Counted from the first letter of the stretch, positions 34,024 through 42,964 are shown. The stretch is 64,000 bases of DNA from Sphingomonas sp. (GCF_017745215.1 NZ_JAGHZV010000004.1:100931-164930), one strand, 5' to 3'. The notes: generated by a model not told the origin, from the sequence alone. A program made the numbers and translations.

Positions 34024-34126
34024 TTGGCTTCTCCCCAGCTGCGAAGCCGCGCGATAGCGGGAGCCGCCGGGTCAGGCCAAGCAACAAAACGATCGACCAC
34101 CCCGACGAAGAAGGGGAGCGGAGATA

Positions 34127-34198
34127 CACCGGCGAAGGCCGAGACCCGGGAGGATGGGTGCTGTCCGTCCCCGTCCCGGGTCTCGACCTTCGCCGGTG
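34127..34198. repeat. Long imperfect inverted repeat
   Basis: CACCGGCGAAGGCCGAGACC..GGG (34127-34150) and CCCGGGTCTCGACC..CGGTG (34175-34198) can pair over about 24 nt with two or three mismatches across a 24-nt loop. It is related in style to the GTCATCCCGGC repeat but differs in sequence, and probably terminates the gene at 34212-35189. Confidence 0.6.
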
Positions 34199-34211
34199 GC
34201 CCGAAGCGCCT

Positions 34212-35189
34212 TCAGGCCGCTTCGGAAGCTTCGTCGTCGCTGTCGACGATGCCCGTGCGCGGGCGCCGGTCGATGCGCAGCTCGAACACGTCGGGGCGGG
34301 CATGCTGGCCGTCGATGTCGAGCGTCGCCAGGCCGTGCTCGATCTCGCCGAGATCGAGGCAGGCGGTGAGGATCTCGGGGCCTTCGCCGGCCTGGGCGAT
34401 CACCACCCCGTCGGGCGCGACGATCGCGCTGCCTCCGTGCTGGAGCCTGCCCTCGGGCAACTGGTCGAGCAATGCGCGGCCGGGTCCGTCGCCGCCGGCG
34501 CGGGCATAGCCGTGGAGATAGTCGTCGTGGTGCTGCACCGTGCCCGCGGCGAGCACGAAGGCGCGGCCCTCATAGGCATAGTGGCACGAGGCGAGCAGGC
34601 TGATGTCGCGCACCGTCGGCCAGGCGGCGACGTGCACGGCCTCGCCGCTGTGGTGCATCGCCGCGCGGGCGAGCGGCATCCAATGCTCGTTCGAGGCGAG
34701 CTGGCCGACCTTGCCCCAGGGCGCCTCGTGCACGCCGAGCGTCGATCCGTCACCGGTGCCGATCAGCATCCGCTCGTTCGAGGCGGGCATCAGCTTGCGG
34801 TGGACGAGCACCGGTGCCTTGGGGCGGAACAGGAACTGGGTGTTGAACAGGCTGCGGCGCACGCGCGAATAGCCGCCGATCGAGACCGCGACATCGGCGA
34901 TGTCGACCACCCATTGCAGCGGCTGGAAGCGCGGATCATTGCCGCGGACCGCCTGGTCGAGCAGCAGCGCGTGGAGCTCGCGCGTGCCGGGATGCTCCCA
35001 CAGCGAGGCGGCGGGATGATGCTCGAGCCAGGCGGGCTGGCCGCCGAGGAAGCTCTCGCCGAACGCGATCACCTTCGCGCCGGTCTCGATCGCCTGCTTG
35101 GCGAGCTGCACCGCGCGATCCAGGCCTTCGCCGATCGCCAGCGGCAGCGGCGCATCCTGCACGATCGCCGCCTTGATCTTCTTGCTCAT
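34212..35189 (-). CDS. Nitrilase-superfamily protein with Ser at the catalytic Cys position
   Basis: 325 aa. The carbon-nitrogen hydrolase fold of the aliphatic nitrilase branch is clear. Glu45 is in VIAFGESFLGGQPAWLE, Lys132 in VLVHRKLMPASNERM, and EHWMPLARAAMHHSGEAVHVAAWPT is the expected nucleophile-helix region. In canonical nitrilases the residue two before the Glu of the C-W-E-like motif is the catalytic Cys; here the sequence is LASNEHW, with Ser166 (codon TCG) at that place. The rest of the domain is intact and undisturbed, so this is a substitution, not a pseudogene. It may be inactive, regulatory or catalytically altered. No signal peptide. Confidence 0.85.
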   Translation of the reverse strand: MSKKIKAAIVQDAPLPLAIGEGLDRAVQLAKQAIETGAKVIAFGESFLGGQPAWLEHHPAASLWEHPGTRELHALLLDQAVRGNDPRFQPLQWVVDIADVAVSIGGYSRVRRSLFNTQFLFRPKAPVLVHRKLMPASNERMLIGTGDGSTLGVHEAPWGKVGQLASNEHWMPLARAAMHHSGEAVHVAAWPTVRDISLLASCHYAYEGRAFVLAAGTVQHHDDYLHGYARAGGDGPGRALLDQLPEGRLQHGGSAIVAPDGVVIAQAGEGPEILTACLDLGEIEHGLATLDIDGQHARPDVFELRIDRRPRTGIVDSDDEASEAA

Positions 35190-35268
35190 CCGTCGTGTCC
35201 GGGCCGATTCCGTTGAACCAAGCCCGCTTCATCTCACGCCGATCTTACCCAGCCGTGAAAGTCGCCGA

Positions 35269-36177
35269 TTATTCGACCCAATCGAGACCGATCTCGCGGT
35301 AAAGCGCGCGATCGTCCTCCCACTTCGGGTTCACCTTGACGTGGAGATAGAGGTGGACGGGGACGCCCATCAGCTTCGAGAGCTCGGCGCGGGCGCGCGC
35401 GCCGATCTCCTTGATCCGGCTGCCGCCCTTGCCGAGCACGATCGCGCGCTGGGTCTCGCGCGCGACGAGGATCTGCTGGTGGATCTCGACCGAGCCGTCT
35501 TCGCGCTCGCTGTACTTCTCGGTCTCGATCGCGCTGTCATAGGGCAGCTCGGCGTGGAGCTGGAGGTAGAGCTGCTCGCGCGTCACTTCGGCGGCGATCA
35601 TCCGCTCGGTCGCGTCGGAGACCTGGTCCTCGGGGAAGTGCCATGGCCCAGCGGGCATGCGCGCGGCAAGCGCGGCCTTCAGCTCGGGCACGCCGTCGCC
35701 GGTGGTGGCCGAGACGAAGAAGGTCTCGTCGAACGGCAGCGCTTCGTTCAGCCGCGCGGCATGGCCGAGCAGCCTGGGCTTGTCGGCGACGTCGACCTTG
35801 TTGAGGATCAGGATCCTGGGCTCGCGGCGGGTCTCGAGGCTCTCGAGCACGGTCTCGACCTTGGGGCCGATCCCGCCCTTGCCGTCGACCACCAGCGCGA
35901 CGGCGTCGGCGCCCTCGGCGCCTTCCCACGCGGCGGCGACCATCGCCCGGTCGAGCCGGCGCGAGGGGGCGAAGATGCCGGGCGTGTCGACGAGCAGCAG
36001 CTGGGTGTCGCCTTCGATCGCGATCCCCATCAGCCGCGCGCGCGTGGTCTGCGCCTTGGGGCTGACGATCGCGACCTTCTGGCCGACCAGCGCATTGACC
36101 AAAGTCGACTTGCCGGCATTGGGCGCGCCGACCACGGCGATCAGGCCGCAGCGTTGGGTGGGGTTCGTCGATTCCAT
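35269..36177 (-). CDS. era: GTPase Era
   Basis: 302 aa. GTPase motifs: G1 VGAPNAGKSTLVN (17-29), G2 region TRARLMGIAIEG, G3 LLVDTPGIF, G4 ILNKVD, G5 SATTGDG. The C-terminal KH domain is present with the Era signature IHQQILVARETQRAIVLGKGGSRIKEIGARARAELSKLMGVPVHLYLHVKVNPKWEDD. Era binds the 3' end of 16S rRNA and assists 30S maturation. It lies downstream of lepB and rnc, the classic lepB-rnc-era order, but here a 137-bp gap carrying a two-armed repeat (36219-36302) separates rnc from era. Confidence 0.96.
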   Translation of the reverse strand: MESTNPTQRCGLIAVVGAPNAGKSTLVNALVGQKVAIVSPKAQTTRARLMGIAIEGDTQLLLVDTPGIFAPSRRLDRAMVAAAWEGAEGADAVALVVDGKGGIGPKVETVLESLETRREPRILILNKVDVADKPRLLGHAARLNEALPFDETFFVSATTGDGVPELKAALAARMPAGPWHFPEDQVSDATERMIAAEVTREQLYLQLHAELPYDSAIETEKYSEREDGSVEIHQQILVARETQRAIVLGKGGSRIKEIGARARAELSKLMGVPVHLYLHVKVNPKWEDDRALYREIGLDWVE

Positions 36178-36218
36178 CGCGCGCCTCTAGAGCAGATCGC
36201 GCTCGACTGAAACCAAAG

Positions 36219-36302
36219 CGTCATCCCGGCGAAAGCCGCGACCCAGGAGTAGGAGAGCGAATCGCGCGTGGCCCTGGGCCCCGGCTTTCGCCGGGGTGAC
36301 GA
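36219..36302. repeat. Dispersed inverted-repeat pair (REP-like)
   Basis: CGTCATCCCGGCGAAAGCCG and GGCTTTCGCCGGGGTGACGA flank CCCAGG and CCTGGG arms. It is inserted between rnc and era within what is otherwise a conserved gene order. Confidence 0.8.
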
Positions 36303-36314
36303 TCAGGGGGAAGG

Positions 36315-36986
36315 CTATCCCCGCAACTCCTCGAGCAGTGCCGCCGCCGCCGCGGTCTCCGCCTCCTGCTTGCTCGTGCCTTCCGCCGTCGCTTCGGCCA
36401 GCTTGCCGATCGAGACCTTCACGGTGAAGCGCGGCGCGTGGTTCGGTCCCGCGCGGTCGAGCACGGTATATTCCGGCGGGCGGCGGTTGTGCGCGGCGGC
36501 CCATTCCTGGAGCGCCGACTTGGGATGCTTGGGCGCCTGGGGCTGTGCCTCGATCCGGCTGTCCCAGGCGGCGCGGATGAAGCTGCGCGCCGCCTCCAGC
36601 CCGCAATCGAGGTAGAAGGCGCCGATCAGCGCCTCCATCACGTCGCCGAGCACATTGTCGCTGTCCGCAGCGCCATCCTCGCGCGCCTGCTTGCCGAGCT
36701 TGAGGTGCGCCGCGACGTCGAGCGAGCGCGCGATCTCGGCGCAGACCTGGCCCGTCACCAGCGAATTGAAGCGGCGCGAGAGCATGCCCTCGGGCTCGCC
36801 CGGGAAGCGCAGGTAGAGCCACTCGGCGATGCTGAGCCCCAGCACGCGGTCGCCGAGGAACTCGAGCCGTTCGTAGTTCGCCGCGGCCTGGCTGCCGTGG
36901 GTCAGCGCGCGCTCATAGCCGGACAGGTCGCCCGGCGCCTGGCCGAAGGTCGCGGCGATCCACTCGGCCAGGGTCGCGTCGGTCAA
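36315..36986 (-). CDS. rnc: Ribonuclease III
   Basis: 223 aa. The start is inferred to be the TTG at 36984-36986, overlapping the lepB stop as TTGA; no ATG or GTG fits between that point and the conserved core, and further upstream the frame lies within lepB. The RNase III domain has the signature ERLEFLGDRVLG (about 39-50) and LGDVMEALIGAFYLDCGLEAAR. The dsRNA-binding domain follows at about 150-220 (HPKSALQEWAAAHNRRPPEYTVLDRAGPNHAPRFTVKVSIG...GTSKQEAETAAAAALLEEL). It processes rRNA precursors and structured mRNAs. Translational coupling to lepB is likely. Confidence 0.93.
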   Translation of the reverse strand: MTDATLAEWIAATFGQAPGDLSGYERALTHGSQAAANYERLEFLGDRVLGLSIAEWLYLRFPGEPEGMLSRRFNSLVTGQVCAEIARSLDVAAHLKLGKQAREDGAADSDNVLGDVMEALIGAFYLDCGLEAARSFIRAAWDSRIEAQPQAPKHPKSALQEWAAAHNRRPPEYTVLDRAGPNHAPRFTVKVSIGKLAEATAEGTSKQEAETAAAAALLEELRG

Positions 36987-37843
36987 AAACCGCGCCCCAT
37001 CCGCTCCCAGCGCGCCGCGGTGAACCAGGTCCAAGGCAGGAACCAATTGGCGCTGCCGTCGGTCGACCAGAAGGTCGCGACCGCGCGGCCCTCGAGATTG
37101 GCCATCGGCACGAAACCGATCCCCGGGCCGTTGGGCGGCTGGGCGAAGCGGCTGTCGGTCGAATCGTCTCGGTTGTCGCCCATCAGGAAGACATGCCCCG
37201 GCGGCACGGTATAGACCTCGGTATTGTCGGGGTCGAAGGCGCGATTGGGATCGGTGCCCTGGTCGAGCACTTCATATTGCTTCCCGTTCGGCAGCGTCTC
37301 GCGATAGCGCGGGATGCGGCACTGGACCTTGCCGTCGGCCGTGGTCTCCTGGAACTGGATCTTCTCGCAGCCGAAATTGGGCGAGACCGGCACGATGAAA
37401 TCGGCGATCTTCTCCTTGGGCACCGGCTTGCCGTTGAGGATCAGCTGGCCACCCACCATCTGAACCGTGTCGCCCGGCAGGCCGATCACGCGCTTGATCC
37501 AGTCCTCGCCATTATGCTCGGGTGCCTTGAACACGACGACGTCGCCGCGCGCCGGATCGGCCCAGTGCATGTTGGGCAGCAGCGGCACGCTGAACGGCAA
37601 CGAGTGGCGCGAATAGCCGTAGTTGAACTTGGTGATGAACAGATAGTCGCCGATCAGCAGCCGCGGCAGCATCGACTCGCTCGGGATGTTGAACGGCGAG
37701 AAGATGAAGCTGCGGATGACGATCACCACCACCGCCAGCTTGAGCAGGAACAGCCCGAGGTCGCGCCATTCGGACTTGGGCGCCGCTGCGGCCCCGGCGG
37801 TCTTGTCGGCGCCCTCGGGCCCGGCAGGCGTGGTGTTTTCCAT
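36983..37843 (-). CDS. lepB: Signal peptidase I
   Basis: 286 aa. An Ala/Gly/Pro-rich cytoplasmic N-terminus leads into a single membrane segment (LFLLKLAVVVIVIRSFIF, about 31-48). The catalytic serine is Ser57 in FNIPSESMLPRLLIGDYLFITKFNYGYS and the general base Lys117 in DWIKRVIGLPGD. The periplasmic beta-domain ends with VPPGHVFLMGDNRDDSTDSRFAQPPNGPGIGFVPMANLEGRA. It cleaves Sec and Tat signal peptides at the outer face of the inner membrane. It is the first gene of the lepB-rnc unit and is divergent from pgi. Confidence 0.96.
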   Translation of the reverse strand: MENTTPAGPEGADKTAGAAAAPKSEWRDLGLFLLKLAVVVIVIRSFIFSPFNIPSESMLPRLLIGDYLFITKFNYGYSRHSLPFSVPLLPNMHWADPARGDVVVFKAPEHNGEDWIKRVIGLPGDTVQMVGGQLILNGKPVPKEKIADFIVPVSPNFGCEKIQFQETTADGKVQCRIPRYRETLPNGKQYEVLDQGTDPNRAFDPDNTEVYTVPPGHVFLMGDNRDDSTDSRFAQPPNGPGIGFVPMANLEGRAVATFWSTDGSANWFLPWTWFTAARWERMGRGF

Positions 37844-37949
37844 GCGCGCTGCTGTGCCTCGGGCAGCGCTTTGGCGTCAAGCGCGGGAATCCGGGTGGCG
37901 GCTTCCGCAACGGGACGATAGGGCGGGTGCGAAGCCAGGAGGAAATCCC

Positions 37950-39440
37950 ATGCCCGTTCCCGATTGGTCGAAAGTCCAGGCGCTGCCGCGCACCCCGCTC
38001 ACCCAGTTGTTCGCGGACGATCCCGACCGGCTCGCATCGCTCAGCACCGATGTCGCGGGCATCCATTTCGACTGGTCGAAGACGCATCTGACGCGCGAGG
38101 CGATCGCCGCCTTCGCCGAGATTGCCCAGGCAATGGGCCTCACCGCCAAGCGCGATGCGCTGTTCGCGGGCGACATCGTCAACGTCACCGAAGGCCGCGC
38201 GGTCGAGCACAGCGCCGAGCGCGGCGAGGGCGCGCCCGACAGCGTGGCGCGCGCCAAGCTCTTCCACTCGCGGATGCGCGCGCTGATCGACGCGATCGAG
38301 GCCGAGGCGCTGGGGCCGGTGCGCCACCTCATCCACATCGGCATCGGCGGCTCGGCGCTGGGGCCCGACCTGCTCGTCGACGCGCTCGGCCGCGACATGG
38401 ACCGCTACGACGTCGCGATCGTCTCGAACGTCGACGGCGTCGCGCTCGAGACAGCGCTCGACGCCTTCGATCCCGAGGCCACGCTCATCGCCGTCGCGTC
38501 CAAGACCTTCACCACCACCGAGACGCTGCTCAACGCCGAGAGCGCGCTCGCCTGGCTGACCGAGAACGGCGTCGAGGATCCCTATGGCCGGGTGATCGCG
38601 CTCACCGCCAATCCCGAAAAGGCGATCGAATGGGGCGTCGACGAGACGCGCATCCTGCCCTTCGCCGAGTCGGTGGGCGGGCGCTATTCGCTCTGGTCGT
38701 CGATCGGCTTCCCGGCGGCATTGGCGCTGGGCTGGGACGCGTTCGAGGAACTGCTCGAAGGCGCGGCCGAGATGGACCGCCACTTCCGCTTCACCCCGCT
38801 GGAGCAGAACGCCCCGGTGCTCGCCGCCTTCGCCGACCTCTATTACACCCAGGTCCGCGGCTGCGAGACGCGCGCGGTCTTCGCCTATGACGAGCGGCTC
38901 GCGCTGCTGCCGAGCTACCTCCAGCAGCTCGAGATGGAATCGAACGGCAAGCGCGTGACCGCCGAAGGACAGCCGGTCGATTATCCGACCTCGCCGATCA
39001 CCTGGGGCGGGGTGGGCGCCGATGCGCAGCATGCGGTGTTCCAGCTGCTCCACCAGGGCACCCACCTCGTGCCAGTCGAGTTCATCGGTGCGATCGAGGG
39101 CGGCGATTCGCTCGACGAGGCGCACCACCGCCAGCTGCTGCTCAACATGTTCGCGCAAGGCGCGGCGCTGATGGCGGGCCGCGGCCATGCCGACGAGGCG
39201 CGCGCCTATCCGGGCGACCGGCCCTCGACCACGCTGCTGCTCGACCAGCTCGACCCGCGCACGCTCGGCGCGCTGATCGCCTTCTACGAGCAGCGGACCT
39301 TCGTAAATGCGGCGCTGCTGGGGATCAACGCCTTCGACCAGTTCGGGGTGGAGTTGGGCAAGGAGATGGCCAAGGCGGCGGAGAAGGGCGGCGACTTCGA
39401 TCCCTCGACGACCGACCTGATCGCGCGGGCGTTCGGTTGA
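37950..39440 (+). CDS. pgi: Glucose-6-phosphate isomerase
   Basis: 496 aa from the ATG at 37950, with a perfect AGGAGG 6-7 nt upstream. SIS-fold motifs: HIGIGGSALGPDLLVDAL, ASKTFTTTETLLNAESALAWL, FAESVGGRYSLWSSIGFPAALALGWDAFEELLEGA (PGI signature 1 region), YLQQLEMESNGKRV, WGGVGADAQHAVFQLLHQGT and the C-terminal catalytic Lys region ALIAFYEQRTFVNAALLGINAFDQFGVELGKEMA. It interconverts glucose-6-P and fructose-6-P. In sphingomonads it commonly serves gluconeogenesis and feeding of glucose to the Entner-Doudoroff route. Its stop overlaps the next gene's start. Confidence 0.96.
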   Translation: MPVPDWSKVQALPRTPLTQLFADDPDRLASLSTDVAGIHFDWSKTHLTREAIAAFAEIAQAMGLTAKRDALFAGDIVNVTEGRAVEHSAERGEGAPDSVARAKLFHSRMRALIDAIEAEALGPVRHLIHIGIGGSALGPDLLVDALGRDMDRYDVAIVSNVDGVALETALDAFDPEATLIAVASKTFTTTETLLNAESALAWLTENGVEDPYGRVIALTANPEKAIEWGVDETRILPFAESVGGRYSLWSSIGFPAALALGWDAFEELLEGAAEMDRHFRFTPLEQNAPVLAAFADLYYTQVRGCETRAVFAYDERLALLPSYLQQLEMESNGKRVTAEGQPVDYPTSPITWGGVGADAQHAVFQLLHQGTHLVPVEFIGAIEGGDSLDEAHHRQLLLNMFAQGAALMAGRGHADEARAYPGDRPSTTLLLDQLDPRTLGALIAFYEQRTFVNAALLGINAFDQFGVELGKEMAKAAEKGGDFDPSTTDLIARAFG

Positions 39441-39745
39441 TGGGCGACGACGACAGCTATGTGTTCGACGAGGCAAGCGGCGAATGGATCAGCGCCACCG
39501 ACGCGGCGGCCATGGCCGCGACAGTCGACGCCGTGGAAGTTCGCGATTCGGTGGGCAATCTTCTGCAGGACGGCGATCAGGTCACGCTGATCAAGGATCT
39601 GCCCGTCAAGGGCGCGGGCCAGACGCTCAAGCGCGGCACGCTGATCAAGTCGATCCGCCTCACCGGCGATCCGCAGGAGATCGACTGCAAGTTCGACGGC
39701 ATCAAGGGGTTGGTGCTGCGCGCCGAGTTCGTCCGCAAGCGCTGA
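39440..39745 (+). CDS. PhnA/YjdM C-terminal-domain protein lacking the zinc ribbon
   Basis: 101 aa. The start ATG shares its A with the last base of the pgi stop (TGATG). Residues from about 35 on (VRDSVGNLLQDGDQVTLIKDLPVKGAGQTLKRGTLIKSIRLTGDPQEIDCKFDGIKGLVLRAEFVRKR) match the PhnA/YjdM C-terminal beta-barrel very well. Typical members have an N-terminal zinc ribbon with two Cys pairs. Here the preceding SYVFDEASGEWISATDA keeps its spacing but has no Cys, so no metal is expected there. The historical name links the family to phosphonate use, but YjdM has no proven role. It is probably co-translated with pgi. Confidence 0.85.
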   Translation: MGDDDSYVFDEASGEWISATDAAAMAATVDAVEVRDSVGNLLQDGDQVTLIKDLPVKGAGQTLKRGTLIKSIRLTGDPQEIDCKFDGIKGLVLRAEFVRKR

Positions 39746-39886
39746 GGCGTATCGCGTCGATAGCGGAAAGGCATTTGGCTCGGAACGGGCGTGTCTCTAA
39801 GGCGCCGGCCAGCGAAGTCGCGCGAGGCTGCTTGAACCGTGCCGCCCTCGACACGAAATTGCGCCCCACGCAACGAGGACCAGAAA

Positions 39887-41233
39887 ATGCCCAGCTACGA
39901 CTATGACCTGTTCGTGATCGGCGCCGGATCGGGCGGCGTCCGCGCCGCGCGGGTCTCGGCGGCGCATGGCGCGCGCGTCGCGGTCGCGGAGGAATATCGC
40001 GTCGGCGGCACCTGCGTGATCCGCGGCTGCGTGCCCAAGAAGCTGCTCGTCTACGGCGCGCATTTCGCCGAGGACCTCAAGGACGCGCGTCGCTTCGGCT
40101 GGAACGTCCCCGAATGCGACTTCGACTGGACGGTGCTGCGCGACAATGTCCTGGCCGATGTCGACCGGATCAACGCCGCGTACACGGACACGCTCAACAA
40201 CAACAAGGTCGACATCCTGCTCGAGCGCGCCACCGTCACCGGCCCGCACGAAGTGACGCTGGCGAGCGGCCGCAAGGTCAGCGCGAAATATATCCTCATC
40301 GCCACCGGCGCGCGCCCGCAGATTCCCGATTGCCCGGGGAGCGAGCACGGCATCACCTCGAACGAGGTCTTCCACTTGGAAGCGCTGCCCAAGCGCATCC
40401 TGATCGCGGGCGGCGGCTATATCGCCAACGAGTTCGCCGGGATCTTCAACGAGTTCGGCAGCAAGGTGACGCTGATCAACCGCTCGGACGCGATCCTGCG
40501 CGGCTATGACGAGCAGTTGCGCGACCGGCTGCTCCAGATCTCGATGATGAAGGGGATCGAGTTCCGCTTCAACGCAGGGTTCAAGGGGATCGTGAAGAAC
40601 GACGACGGCTCGCTGACCGTCGAGATGAAGAACCATGAGCCCGTAACGGTCGACTGCGTGCTCTTCGCCACCGGCCGCGTCCCCAACAGCGAGGGGCTGG
40701 GGCTGGAGGCGGTCGGCGTGCTGCTCGACGACAAGGGCGCAGTGAAGGTCGACGACGACAATCGCTCGAGCGTCGACTCGATCTTCGCGGTGGGCGACGT
40801 CACCAACCGCATCCAGCTGACCCCCGTCGCGATCCGCGAGGGCCAGGCCTTCGCCGACACGATCTTCGGCAACAAGCCGACGCGGGTGGACTATGAGAAC
40901 GTCCCCAGCGCAGTGTTCAGCCACCCGCCGATCGCTTCGGTGGGCCTCACCGAGGGCCAGGCTCGCAACCGGCTGGGCGCGGTCAAGGTCTATGCCTCGG
41001 ACTTCCGGCCGATGAAGAACGTCCTCGCCGGCCGCAACGAGCGCTCGCTCTACAAGATGGTCTGCGACGGCAACACCGGGCGCGTGGTGGGGCTCCACAT
41101 GATCGGCCCCGAGGCGCCGGAGATCCTCCAGGCCGCGGCGGTAGCGGTGAAGGCGGGCCTGACCAAGGACGCGTTCGACCAGACCGTGGCGCTCCACCCG
41201 AGCATGGCCGAGGAACTGGTGCTGCTGCGCTAG
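39887..41233 (+). CDS. gor: Glutathione-disulfide reductase
   Basis: 448 aa from the ATG at 39887. FAD-binding FVIGAGSGGVRAARVSAAHGARVAVAEE is followed by the redox-active disulfide Cys43/Cys48 in GGTCVIRGCVPKKLLVYG. The NADP-binding GGGYIANEFAGIFNEFGSKVTLINRS lacks the NADH-type acidic residue. FAD-contact SIFAVGDVTNR and a C-terminal dimer domain with HPSMAEELV follow. The C-terminal His-Pro belongs to the active site across the dimer. It reduces GSSG with NADPH in the cytoplasm. The small upstream gap shows no operon partner. Its end overlaps the convergent gene at 41230 by 4 nt. Confidence 0.95.
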   Translation: MPSYDYDLFVIGAGSGGVRAARVSAAHGARVAVAEEYRVGGTCVIRGCVPKKLLVYGAHFAEDLKDARRFGWNVPECDFDWTVLRDNVLADVDRINAAYTDTLNNNKVDILLERATVTGPHEVTLASGRKVSAKYILIATGARPQIPDCPGSEHGITSNEVFHLEALPKRILIAGGGYIANEFAGIFNEFGSKVTLINRSDAILRGYDEQLRDRLLQISMMKGIEFRFNAGFKGIVKNDDGSLTVEMKNHEPVTVDCVLFATGRVPNSEGLGLEAVGVLLDDKGAVKVDDDNRSSVDSIFAVGDVTNRIQLTPVAIREGQAFADTIFGNKPTRVDYENVPSAVFSHPPIASVGLTEGQARNRLGAVKVYASDFRPMKNVLAGRNERSLYKMVCDGNTGRVVGLHMIGPEAPEILQAAAVAVKAGLTKDAFDQTVALHPSMAEELVLLR

Positions 41234-41595
41234 GGCTTGTCGCAGCGCAGGTCCTCGACCACGTCGCCGAGCGGTGAATCGCGTCCCCCGTCCGCGGTGA
41301 TCATCGCGCCGTCGGGCGTACCCGCGATGTGCCGTACGACCGTGGTGAAGTCGCAATGCGATCCCGGCTGTGGATAGTCCTGGTTCTTGCTCAGGTGCGT
41401 CACGTAGAGCGTGCGCGTTTCACCTTCGGCGGTGGTGACGCGCATCTCGCGCAGCATCCACAGGAACCCCGAGTCGAACGGCGGCATCGGCCCATATCGC
41501 TCGATCCGCGCGCCTTCGAAGCGGTGGCGCGTGACCTCGGTATCGGGGCCGGTGCTCGAAAGGAGCGCTGCGAGCGGGAGGGCGATCATGATCAT
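41230..41595 (-). CDS. Secreted hypothetical protein
   Basis: 121 aa from the ATG at 41593-41595 (MIMIALPLAALLSSTGPDTEV); the next Met at 41589 is an equal alternative. A short signal peptide precedes a small domain: RFEGARIERYGPMPPFDSGFLWMLREMRVTTAEGETRTLYVTHLSKNQDYPQPGSHCDFTTVVRHIAGTPD...DVVEDLRCDKP, with one probable disulfide (two Cys). No family is recognised. It is 40 nt downstream of the DAACS symporter on the same strand and overlaps the convergent gor gene by 4 nt. Confidence 0.7.
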   Translation of the reverse strand: MIMIALPLAALLSSTGPDTEVTRHRFEGARIERYGPMPPFDSGFLWMLREMRVTTAEGETRTLYVTHLSKNQDYPQPGSHCDFTTVVRHIAGTPDGAMITADGGRDSPLGDVVEDLRCDKP

Positions 41596-41635
41596 CGCTG
41601 GAGGCTGCGCGCCGATTGTGGCGTTGCGGTGACGC

Positions 41636-42964
41636 CTATCCCCCGAGCAGCGCGTCGGTCTCGCTCCGCGGCGCTTCACCTTCGCCCGAGTGGCGCGCGA
41701 TCGTCGCGGTCACCGCGACGTCCATCGCGACATTGCCGAGCGTGCGCACCAGGTCGGGCAGCGTCTCCACCGCGACCAGCAGCCCGAGCGGCTCGATCGG
41801 CACGCCCATCACCGCGGCGATCGGCGCGATCGAGCTGACGTAGCTGATCGAGCCCGGCAGGCTCACCGCGCCCATCGTCGTCACCGTCGCGGCCATCACT
41901 CCGAAGGCAAGCTGCGCCGCGGTCAGCTGCATCCCCAGCGCATGTGCGACATAGATGGCGACCGCGAGGTTCATCGCCGGCCCGGTCGCGCGGAACATCG
42001 CCACCGCCAGCGGCAGCACCACGCCCGAGGTCGCGACCGGCACGCCGATCCGCTCCGAGGCGCGCAGCATCGCCGGCAGCGACGCGAGCGAACTCTGCGT
42101 GCTCACCGCCACCGCGGTCACCGGCGCGTTCGCCGAGAGGAAGCGGCCGATGCCGACGCCGCCGCCGAACAGCGCGAGCGGATAGGCCGCCGCCCATACC
42201 ACCAGCCCGACGCCGGCGACGATCGCGACATAGTGGAGCAAGGTCCCGATCGCCGCGGTCCCGGCGTGCGCGCCGAAGCTGTAGCTCAGCGCGAACACCC
42301 CGATCGGCGCGAGCCACAGCACCCAGCCGATCACCACCAGCATCGCGTCCGCCAGCGCGCGGAAGAAGGCGGTGAGCACGCTCCGCTGCGCGTCGGGCAG
42401 CCGCATCACCGCGAAGGCGAAGACCGTGGTGAAGACGATCAGTGGCAGGAAGGCGTCGTTCGCCGCCGCCGCGATCGGATTGGTCGGGACGAGCGCCGCC
42501 AGGAAGTCGCCGAAGCCGGGGACGGGGCCCGCCGGCTTGGCGGTCGCGAAGCTCGCCTGGAGCTTGGCGGCGGCGTGCGGGTCGAGCGGCCAGAGCTGGA
42601 GCAGCGCCGGGGTGAGCAGCGCGGCGAGGATCGAGCTCGCGGTGAGGATCACCACGAAGGTCAGGATCGCCCGCCCCGCCAGCCGCCCGGCGCGCGCGGC
42701 ATCGGCAGTGGCGGCGATGCCGGTGACCAGCAGGCCCACCACCAGCGGCACGATCGCCATGCGGAGACCGTTGAGCCAGAGCGTGCCGAAGGGCTCGACA
42801 TAGCTCGTCCAGGCCAGCGCCTGGTCGGGCGCCCAGGCTGCGCCGACGATTCCCGCGGCGAGGCCGACCGCGAGCGCGAACAGGATGCGCGCCGGCTGGG
42901 GCTTGCCGAGCTTGCCGAGGAGGAGGCCGACGATCAGCAGAAGGGGATGGAATAGCGCCGACAT
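41636..42964 (-). CDS. Dicarboxylate/amino acid:cation symporter (DAACS/SDF family)
   Basis: 442 aa, inner-membrane. The N-terminal half has several transmembrane helices including [22 protein letters not shown] (the PLVFxxL-like motif). The transport core has re-entrant hairpin HP1 ([28 protein letters not shown], corresponding to the Ser-rich motif), the TM7 segment [29 protein letters not shown] in place of the usual NMDGT, and HP2 [27 protein letters not shown]. The replacement of NMDGT by RATGP suggests altered substrate or cation coupling compared with glutamate carriers. Family assignment is firm but the substrate is unknown. Confidence 0.88.
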   Translation of the reverse strand: MSALFHPLLLIVGLLLGKLGKPQPARILFALAVGLAAGIVGAAWAPDQALAWTSYVEPFGTLWLNGLRMAIVPLVVGLLVTGIAATADAARAGRLAGRAILTFVVILTASSILAALLTPALLQLWPLDPHAAAKLQASFATAKPAGPVPGFGDFLAALVPTNPIAAAANDAFLPLIVFTTVFAFAVMRLPDAQRSVLTAFFRALADAMLVVIGWVLWLAPIGVFALSYSFGAHAGTAAIGTLLHYVAIVAGVGLVVWAAAYPLALFGGGVGIGRFLSANAPVTAVAVSTQSSLASLPAMLRASERIGVPVATSGVVLPLAVAMFRATGPAMNLAVAIYVAHALGMQLTAAQLAFGVMAATVTTMGAVSLPGSISYVSSIAPIAAVMGVPIEPLGLLVAVETLPDLVRTLGNVAMDVAVTATIARHSGEGEAPRSETDALLGG

